Notes: generated by a model not told the origin, from the sequence alone. 64,000 nt of DNA from Reticulitermes speratus (GCA_021186555.1 JAJKFL010000013.1:13385243-13449242); one strand, 5' to 3'. Shown: positions 11,400 to 23,090, counted from the first letter of the stretch. Program-made: numbers and translations.

Positions 11400-11682
11400 A
11401 TTTATTGAAGGGCCCCGCAGCAGATGCTACGGACGCACCGCAGCCTTGAAGGCTTATTGATCAGCCCTGTGATGAAGATGATGAAGTTCTTTCTGCTTTT
11501 CCATTTTAATGGAGCACAGGTGGAAAGAAATTGACAGGGGAAAACTGAAGTACTCGGAGAAAAACCTGTCCCAGTGCCACTTTGTCCACAACAAATCCCA
11601 CATGGACCAAACCGGGTTCGAACACGGGCCTCCGTGGTGAGAGGCCGGCGACTAACCGCCTGAGCCATGGCACGGCCAAGCC
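11400..11682 (-). mobile_element. SINE D copy
   Basis: The minus-strand head is GGCCGTGCCATGGCTCAGGC with box A-like TGGCTCAGGCGG and box B-like GTGTTCGAACCC. The body carries GGATTTGTTGTGGACAAAG and the TTTTTCTCCGAGTACTTCAG block. The left end is a T/A-rich tail near 11384-11406. Relatives are at 42285 and 58700. Confidence 0.75.
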
Positions 11683-11685
11683 TTA

Positions 11686-12069
11686 CATAACTTACTTCCC
11701 TTTGTTTCGAGTATTACTGCAAGGTTGTAATAAGGTCCATGAAAAAGAGTCCTCTTCAGATGATAACATTGTGCAACACATAAAAAATTACGGAAATGAA
11801 AATACATAATCTTAGCTAATTTTTGGGGTGCTAAACACGAAAATAACAAAGAACTGATAATTGGCTCTGGTTTCCAAGCTACGGAAGGGATCTCATAAGA
11901 ACGAGTTACCGCTCAGCGGACGAGTAGAGCGCTCACCTCACAGACTGCTACTTCTGTATGGTGCCTCCTATTCAGAAAGGGATTACCAAGAATAAAAAGT
12001 GGACAGTGGAGTGCCCAGATATACCATCGCCTATTCGTCCAGCGTTCCACTGTGAAGGTCTGCCTATTT
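11686..12069. other. No gene seen
   Basis: Unassigned. A tRNA-like GCTCAGCGGACGAGTAGAGC at about 11911 has no convincing box B partner. Confidence 0.35.
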
Positions 12070-13322
12070 CAGAACCCCCGACAGTTTTTCCGTAGACTGT
12101 GATGAGAAACATAAGGATACACACGAAGAAACACCACAGCCATATACTTCACGAGATCTGGAATTTTTCCTGAACGTAACCTCTGCTGAACCACAGAAAA
12201 TCACGCAGAAGGAACTTTCTGACCTCATCAGAGATCTATAAATGTCGAAGAATAAAGCAGAACTGTTGTCTTCTTGACGACACTGTGAGAGTGACAGCAT
12301 TTCGCTCCCGCCAAAAACATTCTGAGCAGTTCTTCATAACACAAGGTGAACTCAGTGCTTGTAAAAACTTCGAGGGTCTGATGGCAGCAATGAACATCAG
12401 GTACAATCCGGAAGAATGGCGACTATTCATAGACTCTTCCATGCATAGTCTAAAAGCAGCGTTGTTGCAAAAGGGCAAAGTACTGCCTTCAATCCCTGTT
12501 GTCTATGCCATCCACAAACAGGAAACATATGAACACGAAGGAAATTCTCAACTGCGTGAACTACGATACATATCAATGGCGCATTTGCGGTGATTTGAAG
12601 GTAATTACCGTTTTGATGGGACTGCAAAAGGGTTACACAAAATTCTGTTATTTCCTAGGCGAATGGGATAGTCATGCCAAAAGTGTTCATTACAGCAAGA
12701 AAAAATGGCCGCTACATAATTCACATACACCTGTAACAAAGAACGTAGCTCATCAGCCTCTTGTAGATCCGTGTAAAGTGTTGATTCCCAGTCTACATAT
12801 TAAATATGGTCTCATGAAAAATTTCGTGAAGGCACTAGACAGAAATGGTCCAGTATTATTATTCTTGTGTGAGAAATTCCCAAGCCTTAGTACGGAGAAT
12901 ATTGAGGCGGGTGTATTCATTGGCCCTCAGATACGTCAGATCTTCAGAGACCCTCAGTTTGATATCGTTCTCAGTGATAACGAGAAGGCAGCCTGGAATG
13001 CCTTTCGACATGTTGCGACTGGTTTTATAGGAAATGTAAAAGCCGTCAACTTCAGGAAGCTTGTGGAGGATCTTGTAACTCGTTACGAGAAGCTTGGCTG
13101 CAACATGCCATGAAGATGCATTTCGTCCATTCACACTTGAATTCCTCTCCGGTTAACTGTGGTGCCGTAAGTGACGAACACAGTGAGCGTTTTCATCAGG
13201 ACATCTCAGCGATAGAGAACAGATACAAGGGCAAATGTAGTGCTGTCATGTTAGCCGATTACTGCTGGACGGCGAAGAGGGATGCTCCGGAAATTCAGTA
13301 CAAGCGACGGCGCCTCGATTAA
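12070..13322 (+). pseudogene. Decayed arthropod multicopy transposase-like gene
   Basis: Successive frames give, in order, a FLNVTSAEPQKITQKELSDL segment, ACKNFEGLMAAMNIRYNPEE with WRLFIDSSMHSLKAALL, YQWRICGDLKVI, PLVDPCKVLIPSLHIKYGLM with KNFVKALDRNG, GVFIGPQIRQIFRDPQF, and finally VHSHLN...SDEHSERFHQD with ADYCW...RD. From memory this matches a family repeated many times in arthropod genomes and generally treated as transposon-derived. The acidic residues in CGDLK and SDEHSERFHQD suggest a DDE-type enzyme, but the superfamily is not certain. It is broken: an early stop and likely gap near 12240-12290, a frame change near 12530, and a one-base loss at about 13108 that creates the stop at 13111. 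No terminal inverted repeats were found. Confidence 0.7.
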
Positions 13323-14319
13323 TTCATGTAATTTCACTGTTATATCCTGCTTCCGTACAGCAATACAATGATTTTTTTTTAAACCAGAGGCAATCCCGTA
13401 ATTTAAATGCTAGTTTGATGTTCTGCATTGCAAATTCTACTAATTAAACATGTTTTTGTTTCCGTAACAGGACATGACCACAAATTTAATGCACAGTGTA
13501 ATACTCTGTCAGGAGCTCAAGAAATTCCTCGCAGTTTCCCAGTGGACCCTATCCTGTATCAGGTGATTTCAGTCCATAACTTGACACCCCCTTTTTTTCA
13601 AGATCCATTTTAATATTATCCTACACTTTTCACCTATGTGTTCAAAGTGGTCTTTCTCATTCGAATTTAGAGTTAAAATTATTTATGCTTTTCTCAACTC
13701 TCGCATGCATGATGCCAATCTTTATTTGATTACCCCAAAAATATTTGGTTAAGTACACATAATATGAGGCCCCTCGTTATATATTAATTTTTTCCAGTCC
13801 CCCTTTATTTACTGCCCCTTAAGTTCAGTCCCCTATTCTTAAACCCAATCTTTATATTTTCTTCTCCCTCAGGGTGGTAGACCAAGACTCACACCCACAC
13901 AATTCCAGTAGTACAGGACATCAAGACACAACAGAACTAGTAAGATTTCGAGATTGTGTCTAAACAGTCCTAGTAGTGGTTTGCGGTATATTTGTCTCAC
14001 TTTCACCTTCTTCATTCATTCTGATCGACTAACCTATATCTACATATTTTCACAAACAAGTTTATTAGGCCTATGCATCACGAGATTGATGGATGTATGT
14101 TCTCCTTTCTTAAAAACCTACCTTGTTATTAGGTGTTATTCACGAGTAATAAATCAGTACAACTGATGTCAAATCTTTCGCCGGGCCACAAGGATCTCAG
14201 AATATATATTTCTGTAGTGTTAGTTTTACGAGCGTCTAGAATTTAAAATAACACGTTATGGAATTATATATCCTAAAGCCGATTTTTTTCAAGCACAATT
14301 TCCTGAAAGATTTCATAAC
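13323..14319. other. No gene seen
   Basis: Follows the transposase-like remnant and may include its 3' flank. No inverted repeat or other family recognised. Confidence 0.4.
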
Positions 14320-15290
14320 TTGTCAACGAAGAGCGAACTAGTCTTGAATCTTTTACTACAAACTGACCAAAGACACAAATACAAAACAAATTTCGATAAG
14401 AAAAAAATATTTTATACCCCATGGCACCGTGGCTTCTATAAGTTATCAGAATTAAAGTTTTTGTTAAGTAGAGTGAACTTTATTAGCTTCTTTCTTTCAA
14501 AGAGGAAATTCAAGCCTTCAGTTGAAGGCGAAACTTGAATGCCTACAGAAATACAAGCAGGGATACCAAAAGGCCTCACGTCAATGGAGTCGTGGTGAAT
14601 GCTCTGGAACATAAAAATAAGTGGAGGTGTGACTCAGGTCATCTTTTTCTCGCATGGACTTCAGAACGGTAAGACTCGTCTTTCATTGAACGTACGGAAT
14701 ATTCCTGTGGCAAACCATTCAAAGTATCTCAGTGTAATTTAACTTCAAAGGACTCTGACCACGGCGGGACACATGTGTATGACCCTAGACATCACTGAAG
14801 CTTTCGAAAATATTTACAATTCCATTTTCTCTGGATAAAATACCCACAAAGTTTCGGATGCTGGACCTGAAAACTGAGGCAGATGCAGCCTCCGAAAACG
14901 TGTGGGTGTTTTAGCCAGAGACAAAGAATAGTGTCCAAAATTTCAGTTATGACTAACTCGGTGTAATCCTTGACGGAAAGTTTACATGTAAAATCCACAC
15001 AGAAACAGTCGAAGCTGACAATTTCAGAATATTCATTAATGTCTCCTTCTTTTTCAAAAGCGCTAATATTAAACTAACCCTCCATTAAGCACTCATTAGG
15101 TCTGCCCATGGGGGTGTGCGGCAGATACCCTTCTTTCCAAATTGCAGCGTCTGCAAAACAACTTTCTCCGAAAAATTGGCAAATTTCCAAAGTACACACC
15201 GATCCACTATTTTTTTTATGGCTTTCAAAATTCCGCGATGCAGTACAGTTTCGGCAGAAACACAAGAAAAGCGCAATTAACGTTGGGTGG
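14320..15290 (+). mobile_element. Decayed jockey-like LINE, reverse transcriptase fragment
   Basis: Across shifting frames it reads YTPWHRGFYKLSELKFLLSR, ISFFLSKRKFKPSVEGET and a QAGIPKG motif (the PQGSVLSP region of RT). It continues with YLGVILDGKFTCKIHTETVE, SANIKLTLH-ALIRSA and an IPRCSTVSAETQEK tail. These match the thumb and C-terminal part of insect jockey-type RT in order. Many stops and frame changes show that it is old. Confidence 0.7.
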
Positions 15291-15417
15291 TTTTATGCTT
15301 TATTAATGTAATCAACCACGTCGCGCAACTTAATAGACCAAACCATATAGCTTCAAATGCAATGAATATAGTGAATAATTAATGTGTTTTAATGTGTATC
15401 GAAACAACAGTGGCCAT

Positions 15418-15665
15418 TTATAAGAGGGCAGAAAAATTACGCACAGGAGTTTGGTGGGGAGACCTGCAGGCCAGTGACCACTTGAAAGACCAGGGCGTAG
15501 GTGGGAGGATAATATTAAAATTGGTTTGAAAGAAATAGAATAAGACAGCGTTGAGTGGATATATCTGGCTTAGGATAAGAACAATTTGAGGGCTTTTGTG
15601 AACTAGTGTAAGGACTACTGCCACTAGTGTAAGGACTACTGCCACCGGGTGAAAACCCAATTGCA

Positions 15666-15701
<36 letters not shown>

Positions 15702-15790
15702 TGGTAAAACGTGGGATTTCCTTGACTAGCTCGGGCCACTCAGACACGAATGATTTGGTGAAGTGCCACAGAGGGTTTGAAAACATAATA
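15418..15790 (+). mobile_element. LINE C-terminal fragment (GWxxxxWIxLAQD type), split by another LINE
   Basis: In frame pieces: GRPAGQ, RPGRRWEDNIKIGLKEI, VEWIYLA, LRAFVN, then a continuation after 15702. The same tail motif occurs at 32055 and 40480. The CR1/L2-like 3' end with its TAA tail (15598-15700) sits inside it. Confidence 0.55.
15598..15700 (+). mobile_element. 3' end of the CR1/L2-like LINE with (TAA)n tail
   Basis: Contains the conserved CCGGGTGAAAACCCAATTGC end followed by about ten TAA units. The preceding ACTAGTGTAAGGACTACTGC is duplicated in tandem. Only about 100 bp of the element integrated. Confidence 0.8.
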
Positions 15791-16439
15791 TTGATATATT
15801 TAATGTAGTAATATTATTTGTTACCAAAGACTGCACGGGCCAGTTAGAAAAGTGTCGTGGGCCACAAGGTGCGCATCACTGCCCTCATCCCAGGTTACAT
15901 ACATTAGGTTGCAGCTAGTAGTATGGCGTGTTAAGAACGTTGAAACAAATGAAGATGACAAGTCATGAAATCAGAGGAAGTTGTCGCCCAAGGACTAGTC
16001 TCAGCACACCAGTCAGAATTGACCTACTGTTCGGAATTCCAAGCATGCAATATATCACTCTCACACACACACACAACCTTAAGCACTTCTTAGCGGTGGC
16101 GATGAAGCAAAAGTACATGCGTGTTTAGAAATACAAAACCTTTATTCATTCAAATATTTAGGCCTATTACCACAGGCACTGACACAGCAACAACAACATC
16201 AAAGGCTATTTTGTAAAGCTTTTCGCCGTCTGTACGAATACTTACAGCCAAGTCTTCAAGAACTAAGCGACTTCCATGTAAGTAAAACGAAAATCATGAC
16301 GTCATATAAACACATCCATTTCTAAATGGTGTAGGTAAGTAGGTATCACTAAAGGATACAACAAGAAATGACGCCCTACTTTATATTTCAATTTGCGACA
16401 GGTATCTACACAGTTAATTACGACATATGTCGTTCGAAT

Positions 16440-16520
16440 ACGGCGGTATACCTTGTCTACGTAATGTCGCTACGTGTTTCGATACGGTCGTACCGCCATC
16501 AGGCGAGCGTGCGAGGTCGC
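16440..16520 (-). repeat. Possible hammerhead-like remnant
   Basis: On the minus strand a CCTGATGG box, a CGGTACGACCG hairpin and CGAAACACGTAGCG follow in the order of a hammerhead core, but the first box deviates from CTGANGA. It is a weak call. Confidence 0.3.
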
Positions 16521-16587
16521 TTACAGCATTGCGTTAACTGTAAAACAGTGGTCATACTGAAATGTCCAGAACTAATTACTACGAGCT

Positions 16588-17041
16588 TGCCGATCCCAGT
16601 GGCCGTGCGGTCTAAGGCGTGAGTCTTCGGCCGCTCGCTTACTAGAATCGTGGGTTCGAAGGCCGATCCCAGTGGCCGCGCGGTCTAAGGCGTGGGCGGC
16701 CGCTCGCTCACTAGGATCGTGGGTTCGAATCCCACCGGGGGCATGGATGTTTGTGTTGTGTTTGTCGTAAGGACGGTAATATGGAACGTAAAGTGACATG
16801 AAGGACGAAAGGATTTAAACAGTACAAAAATGGATCAAAGGGGGAAAAAAAATCCCACCGGGGGCATGGATGTCTGTCTCTTGTGAGTGTTGTGTGTTGT
16901 CAGGTAGAGATCTCTGCGACGGGCTGGTCCCTCGTCCAGAGGAGTCCTACCGAGTGTGATGTGTCTAATATGTGTGATCATGAAACCTCGAAATGAGGAG
17001 GCCTAGGCACCCTAAAAGGGGCTGTTGAGCCATAGGAAAAA
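16588..17041 (+). mobile_element. Composite SINE C with three tRNA-like modules
   Basis: Two tandem tRNA-like heads (about 16588-16663 and 16664-16741, each with CGATCCCAGTGGCCG and GTGGGTTCGAA) are followed by a short body and an A-rich stretch. A second copy of ATCCCACCGGGGGCATGGAT comes next, then the long body (GACGGGCTGGTCCCTCG, AACCTCGAAATGAGGAGG). Apart from the extra head the order matches the copy at 47821-48220. Confidence 0.8.
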
Positions 17042-18249
17042 AATTACAAGCTTACAATACTAAAACGTACACATAGGTATAATTAATTAATTCCCCTCCT
17101 CCAGAAATATTGTTTTTCTTACGAATCGCGGACGCACTATGAACAAAGAAGTTAAATTCTATCGAAAAATGTTCTGCGATATCTCTCTGCAATGCGACAC
17201 GCTCACTTTGTGCTTCCACTCTACAAGCTATCCTAACATCAAATATAACCTATATTAAGCCTGCATGTGATTTATTTATTTATTTGTTGTTCATTTAAAG
17301 ACGTTGTCAGTATCTCAGAGTCTACAGCGTCGAATGGTAGAGTGATCGGCTGAAAATGAATTAGAAAGGACATGGAATGAAGTGGCCTAATTTCAGGCAA
17401 GATTCCAGATCAGGGGTGCACAAATTTTCCAAAAACCTATGAGCCACCTTAAAATTCTAGGAACAAGAATGGTGACGTGTAGCAAGTTCCTCACTCAGGA
17501 CCCACAAATATTAGGAGCCACTGTAAAGAATTTAGTCGCCCGAGCGACCTGGCGCCCGGGATTTGTGCTCCCATTGTCCATATTTTGCTGAAGCCACTGC
17601 AGAAAATCATGCAGAACTTCAGTCAGTATAGCGGATCTCCTACTTTGAAGCCGGGACCTGCTGAATATGAAGCACAAATGCTATCCACTCTATGGCGTCC
17701 GTTAAATTCTGCAACTGACTGCATTAAACAGTGATAGACGAACCAGTAATAGTTCAAACCACTATAAACCTCTGTCTCTCTTTTGGGAAATACAGGCCAA
17801 TCAGGTCCAGAAACTCATATTTCCGGGCTCATCACCCTTTGTTTTATACATAAGGTAGGACTATACGGAAGATCACTCTTCTGGGATATGGTGCTGTGTA
17901 GCCTGGTAGCTAGTTACCCAGGATGTAGGCCTACAGGAAAATGCTGCCCTAACCTTAAGATGAAGGCAGAAGTTTCCTTCGAAGTTGTGGTAAGGAGATT
18001 TTAGTATAAAAGCCATCACATTACACATAACAGCCAACTTTATAGTCATAACCGTCAGAAACTCATAATTCACCCAGTTCATATATCTATCCGTCACTGC
18101 ATTAAATTCGTGTGTGATGGAGTAAAATGCATGAATTCGAAAGAAGTGTTTCTTTTTCTAGATTTTTAGTTGAAATTTCAGTTATCGCATTTTAATGCTA
18201 ATACATGTATGCGTCAATTTTACTTTTTGTTCACCGTGCATTATGGTAT
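17042..18249. other. No gene seen
   Basis: Unassigned intergenic DNA with short frames. Confidence 0.4.
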
Positions 18250-18432
18250 TAAAATTCACTTAATAACCACAAACTGCACTATTGAATTAAAATATCACTT
18301 AAAGTTACCCTACATATGTTTCGGTCATTATTTGACCCTGATGATGGTCATATAATGACCGAAACATATGTAGGGTAACTTTAAGTGATATTTTAATTCA
18401 ATAGTGCAGTTGGTGGTTGTTAAGTGAATTTT
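18250..18432 (+). mobile_element. Foldback element with a hammerhead-like core (F1)
   Basis: Two inverted arms of about 80 bp meet at a short centre. On the plus strand CTGATGA lies at 18338-18344 and GAAA at 18361-18364. Between them is a 6-bp stem II (GGTCAT/ATGACC) with a three-base loop. A very short stem III (ACA/TGT) and an A at the cleavage position follow. Stem I is weak, two GC pairs. The central box is single, so only this strand carries a core. Confidence 0.7.
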
Positions 18433-18690
18433 ACATGTATGCGTTTTAATTAGCTGCTCCGTAAACGACATTTCTTCTATACGAAAGCAAATTTTTTTAG
18501 TAATATGAATACACGTATTTGTTAGGATTTTCCCGCACTCTCTATTGATTCAACGAGAGGTGTGTTGTGTTTAAGGCGAGAAGGAAAGTAAACATGTCGA
18601 CACTGAAGGACAAATAATATTTCTTTTCCTTCCACGTCACTTCCACAGGAATTCGTTAAATAACAAAAGCTGCAAACACGGAGCTGTCTT

Positions 18691-18692
<2 letters not shown>

Positions 18693-18727
<35 letters not shown>
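18693..18727. repeat. (CA)n microsatellite
   Basis: About 17 AC units. Confidence 0.95.
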
Positions 18728-18730
<3 letters not shown>

Positions 18731-19200
18731 CATCCGAGCTTTCCTTGAAATCAGCTGTAATGGACAACGAAACCCCTCGTTTATTATAATGATATTATGA
18801 ATATGATTACATAATAATTCGCTAATGTTCTGCTATTTACTTCCTTTGTGCAACGAAGTGAGGGTTTGATTGGAAAGCTGTCCAGCAACAAAACTGCGGC
18901 CGAAACAGACAACTCGCTTCACTGTAGGCAATTACTATCGCGTAGAAATAAACACAATGCAAACACAGGAAGTCCACTGTCTAAAGAATTTTACATACAT
19001 CATATAGCTTATGGGCCTACTGTGGTGTGTAGATGATTAGATAATGATGAAGTGCATGCTACTGTTTCTCTTTCTTGATGCTACAACCAATTCGATACTT
19101 GGTCTCTCCTACTTATTGGACGTCTTCTAAATTTTATTCAGATACCTGATAGAACCCCTTATACGGATATAAAAAGTAAGAACCTTTACAAGGTAGAGGA

Positions 19201-19400
19201 AAGAGATTTTTCTCTACTCCAAAACGTCCAGACCGGCTCTGGGGACCACCAGCCTCCTATTCAGCGCGTATCGGGGGCCATCTCGGGGGTGAAGAGGCCG
19301 TGGCGTGAAGCTGACCACTTACCTCCATCTAATGCCAAGGTTAGGAATGAGTGGAGCTGTACGTCTACTCCCCTGTGTGCCTTTGTGGGGAGAATTTACC
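19201..19400 (+). mobile_element. SINE A copy, head lost
   Basis: Body in plus orientation: GTCCAGACCGGCTCTGGGG, CTGACCACTTACCTCCATCT, GTTAGGAATGAGTGGAGCTG, ending AGAATTTACC. Confidence 0.65.
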
Positions 19401-19770
19401 ATTGCAAGGCCAGGCCACTGTGAAGGGAGGAACACAAAGAAAAAGAGGTCAAAATCCATTCCCAGAGAGTAGTTCGAGACTGCTGCTTCGTATGCTATTA
19501 ATGAATTATTTAAATAATTAACTAATAAATGCAGTTTTTATTAAGCAATTTCTGGCCACAACACTTAGAGAAGATTAGTCTGCTCTGCTGCAACAAGCAG
19601 TGCGACGTAAAGGAGAAGGTGAAAGTTGGAAAGGGCTCGATTAGACAATTATTTGCAAGACTAGGTGAAATAACAAGATCAACTGAGAGCAAAACATGAT
19701 ACAGCAGAATCCAAATTCAGGCTTCCCGGCTCAAGGTTTTTCCACGTTTTAGTTTCCTTTTTGTAGAAGA

Positions 19771-19958
19771 TAAAGTTCACACTAGAACATGCCATGAAGC
19801 CCAGAGGGGGAGTAGAGGTACAACTCTACTCTTTCTTTAACCTCGGCACTAGATGGGGGTGGGTGGTCAACTCCACGCCCCGGTCGCTTTACCCCCGAGA
19901 AAGAGACCCTGTACCCATTTTACAGGAGGCTGGGTGGGCCCCAGAGCCGGTCTGGACG
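19771..19958 (-). mobile_element. Headless SINE A copy with perfect 13-bp target duplication
   Basis: The direct repeat TTCCTTTTTGTAG flanks it at 19754-19766 and 19959-19971. The element stops at GGTCTGGACG, immediately before the tRNA-like head. It is little diverged, so the truncation happened at insertion. Confidence 0.9.
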
Positions 19959-20548
19959 TTCCTTTTTGTAGTGGTGGTCAAAATTCTACGAAAATAATAT
20001 ACATTATTTTTCTCGACTGCAGAGTGTTCCCGCATGTAAGCCCGGTCCTATACCATTCTGGAGCCTCAAATTATGGTTCGTGTTTACAACTCTTAAGTTT
20101 GAGTTGCGCAAATAACACCATGATTATGCACAATGGAAATGAATTGCTGTCCGAATCGACTTCGACCTATCGCAGCAGTGTACTAGGGATAACCATGCAC
20201 GCTTGTGATTGGTCAAAACGCCCGTGACAGGAGCCATTTGCATATAAGCACGCTGCTAAATGCGCTCTCTTACTGGTTTATCATAAATCACGGACGTAAA
20301 TATCTTATGATTAGTGGTCATTGACCATGGTGACAGAAGAACGGTGCAGTTTCTTTCTTGCGCGTCCAATGAAATAAGTATAAAACATAAATTTAAAATG
20401 AGTTGAAGTAAAGCATCATTTAGCTTAAATTCAGAGGAACATGATGTTTCTGTATCTACGGTAGTAATTTTCTGTTTAATTTTGACGCAGCCCGCATTCA
20501 AGAATTCTAAAAGATTTAAGTTATAAACAACTTGCCTCCCAAGCGAAT

Positions 20549-21081
20549 ATAAACAAGACAGGCAATGTACGTAAAACGTAACATTGAGGCGCGTTCGTAT
20601 AACCATTGTTACCGTGGAAAAGTAATAAGTACTACATATTCTGAGTATGTGTCTGTCGTCTTAGTTATCCAGTAAGCAATACGTATGCGCCATAATGTAT
20701 TGTTATCTGTGGCCTGTCTGGCTATACCACATTTTTCCAAATTATCTCATAAACGGTATGATTTTCGGGGAAACGTTATGGAACATAAAATGTGTGTTTT
20801 GATTTGCTCTACAACCTTTGTCTGAAACGTTTCTCATTTTAAGAACAATTTAGCGAGATATTATCATTAACGTAAAGAGGTCTTCATGTAAATTACCCGT
20901 TATTCTTGACAGATTTTAATGAAACGTTAATTTTCTCAACAGATCTTCATAAAATACTCAAATATAAATTTTCATGAAAATCCGTCCAGTGGGGCGAGTT
21001 GTTCCATGCGGACGGACAGACAGACGGAAAAACATGACGAAGCTAACAGTCGCTTTTCGCAATTGTGCGAAAGCGCCTAAA
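20549..21081 (+). mobile_element. Dispersed element Z, copy 1
   Basis: A roughly 500-bp repeat with no coding frame. Landmarks in order: ACAAGACAGGCAATGTACGT, GGCGCGTTCGT, ACCATTGTTACCGTGGAAAA, TTATCTCATAAACGG, TTCATGAAAATCCGTCCAGT, GCGGACGGACAGACAGACGG, ACATGACGAAGCTAACAGTC, GCGAAAGCGCC. The GGCGC-TTCG block near the left and GCGAAAGCGCC at the right are inverted and may be terminal repeats of a non-autonomous DNA transposon. Other copies are at 34.8, 37.4 and 63.3 kb, with fragments at 43.7 and 54.6 kb. Confidence 0.75.
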
Positions 21082-21351
21082 AAGAGCTCTATACTACCGT
21101 TACTTAGTATTTTGTAAGAAGACAATTAAAGGGACGAAGGAAACACGTAAACATAACTGCAAACATATGTGAAGTGTTAACGAATGTAGCATGCAGCAGC
21201 AATTTTCAAGTAAAGGAAGAAGTTGTGATGTTGCAAGACAATGTGGCTTGATCAATAGACAGTAAGACTGCATACTGAGAGTGTGTACTAAATTCTGTAC
21301 CAGTAACAACTGCCGCTCAATCTCGACCGAGTTTCGGATTCAGGGTTCCTA

Positions 21352-21402
21352 GTAGTAGCAATAGTAGTAGTAGTAGTAGTAGCAGTAGTAGTAGCAGTAT
21401 AT
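21352..21402. repeat. (AGT)n imperfect microsatellite
   Basis: AGT/AGC triplets with several interruptions. Confidence 0.9.
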
Positions 21403-22484
21403 AGGTAGTGGCTGATTGTAATAAGAATTCATTAAATAATCATAAGAAAGCCTGACGTCGTGTTGTTGGTCTTTGCTGTAGAAACACAAAATCGCTTGCG
21501 AAAATGTGTTTCTTTTCTGTAAAACTTTAGTTTGAGAAGAAATAGGTGGCAGTCAAGAACTTAGTCAATAACTTGGCTGAGTTTTGGAAGCAGGCAATAA
21601 ACTTTACCTTCCACTTGATTTATTCCAAAACACCCCGACCAAATGGAGTCCCAGTATGAACTGCTACACATAAGTATGTAATATACCTCACCCTGTATAT
21701 TCATGATCTTCAGTCAATACATTTCGTGAAAGGCAAACAAAAAATTCACATATTAAATTAATCTGCTGTGTTTTCCGGTCTATCAGCAGTTGTTCAAAAA
21801 TCACCTTCTATGTATATAACACACAATAACATTGTTATTCAGCACTTTTGTGTTGGCTTGCAGCAAACACGTTAATAGCCACAGTCAGGCTCTTCTCATG
21901 ACAGTTTTTTGTTTTTTTTTATCTCATGACTTCACTCCATCTTGACAGTTACCTCCCACTTTTCATTACCGATGCTCACTGTATCTGGACAAAGTCTAGT
22001 CCAAGGTAAAAACCGATATACTTTATGGTTGCCAGTGATGAAAAATGTACATGCATATCCATGAGCGAAGAATCATGCACGTTCGCCTAAAGTGACGCGC
22101 AGACTACAAGGTTACTGCTGAAATAAGTCAAAGTAAAATCCCACATAACTTCAAGTTATGAAGCAAGTGATAATTACTGTTCGTAATTTGTTGTCAGCAC
22201 AATTTTCTGCATTCAGTAATACCAAGATGGGTGGCATATGAATGTTCGAGGAGATCATCAGGCCCTACAAGCAAAGGCCGTGCCAGCACCTCGGTTAAAC
22301 CACGACCGCTTCTTTCCAAATCCTTTAAAATTCCCCACCTAACCCTTCGACGCTATGCAGGCTTCGATACTGACGTCGTCATTTACAACAGCAGCATTCG
22401 GATCGGGAACTGTACCAGCGATATAAATTGATTTGAGGTGGCACATCCCCGTTATATTATCAATTCTCAAATACATTTTAAAAA
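21403..22484. other. No gene seen
   Basis: Unassigned intergenic DNA. Confidence 0.4.
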
Positions 22485-22680
22485 TCAGTCATACACAACA
22501 TATAATAACAAGGTTTAGGCTAAAAATAAGCCATCATCAGGCCTTTTATCATGAATGTTAAAAAGTTCATAATAAAAGGCCTGATGATGGCTTAATTTTA
22601 GCCGAAACACGTGGCCTGTTATATCTTGTATTACGAGTATATGTTCTGTATGACTGATTTGTAAAATACGTTTCAGACAT
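22485..22680 (+). mobile_element. Foldback element with a hammerhead-like core (F2)
   Basis: Inverted arms meet near 22555-22570. The right arm has CTGATGA at 22581-22587, stem II GGCT/AGCC and GAAA at 22604-22607, but stem III is imperfect. The left arm on the minus strand keeps CTGATGA and stem II but has lost GAAA. The left flank GTGGCACATCCCCGTT is shared with the hairpin at 53 kb. Confidence 0.6.
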
Positions 22681-22724
22681 AAAATTAATTTATGAATGAA
22701 CGAATTAATTAATTAATTAATTAT

Positions 22725-23090
22725 ATTATTATTTTATTATTATTATTTACTGCAATTGGGTTTTCACCCGGTGGCAGTAGTCCTTACACTAGTACACGCA
22801 ATACAGATGGAAATATAATATACATAAAAGTAACAATACAATACAAACTATACACAATTACAAAACAATACATACAGTAAATACAAGTACACACATTAGA
22901 ACACCATTCACACATTACAAAAACATCCACATCTTAACAAAAACATCCACTCCTTAACAAAAACATCCACACCTTACAAATTCACCCACACACAATACAA
23001 ACAAAACACACGCACATTACAAAAAAAACCCACACATTAAATAATACAAAAACATCAAAACACACATACTGCAAAAAGAAAGAGTTGTTA
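22725..23090 (-). mobile_element. 3' UTR of the CR1/L2-like LINE (copy 3)
   Basis: An (AAT)n tail at the left, then the conserved GCAATTGGGTTTTCACCCGG end, then the ACAC-rich 3' UTR colinear with 4952-5230. A further 200 bp to about 23300 holds a short minus-strand frame that might be element-internal; I could not align it. Confidence 0.75.

Noticed and set aside
11900-11945. tRNA-like sequence with a box A-type motif
   Set aside because: No convincing box B or cloverleaf, and no link to a SINE body.
16588-16741. Possible functional tRNA genes (also at 6530, 9810, 29095, 50365 and 50790)
   Set aside because: Each is the 5' head of a SINE with a recurring body and tail; several lack pairing stems.
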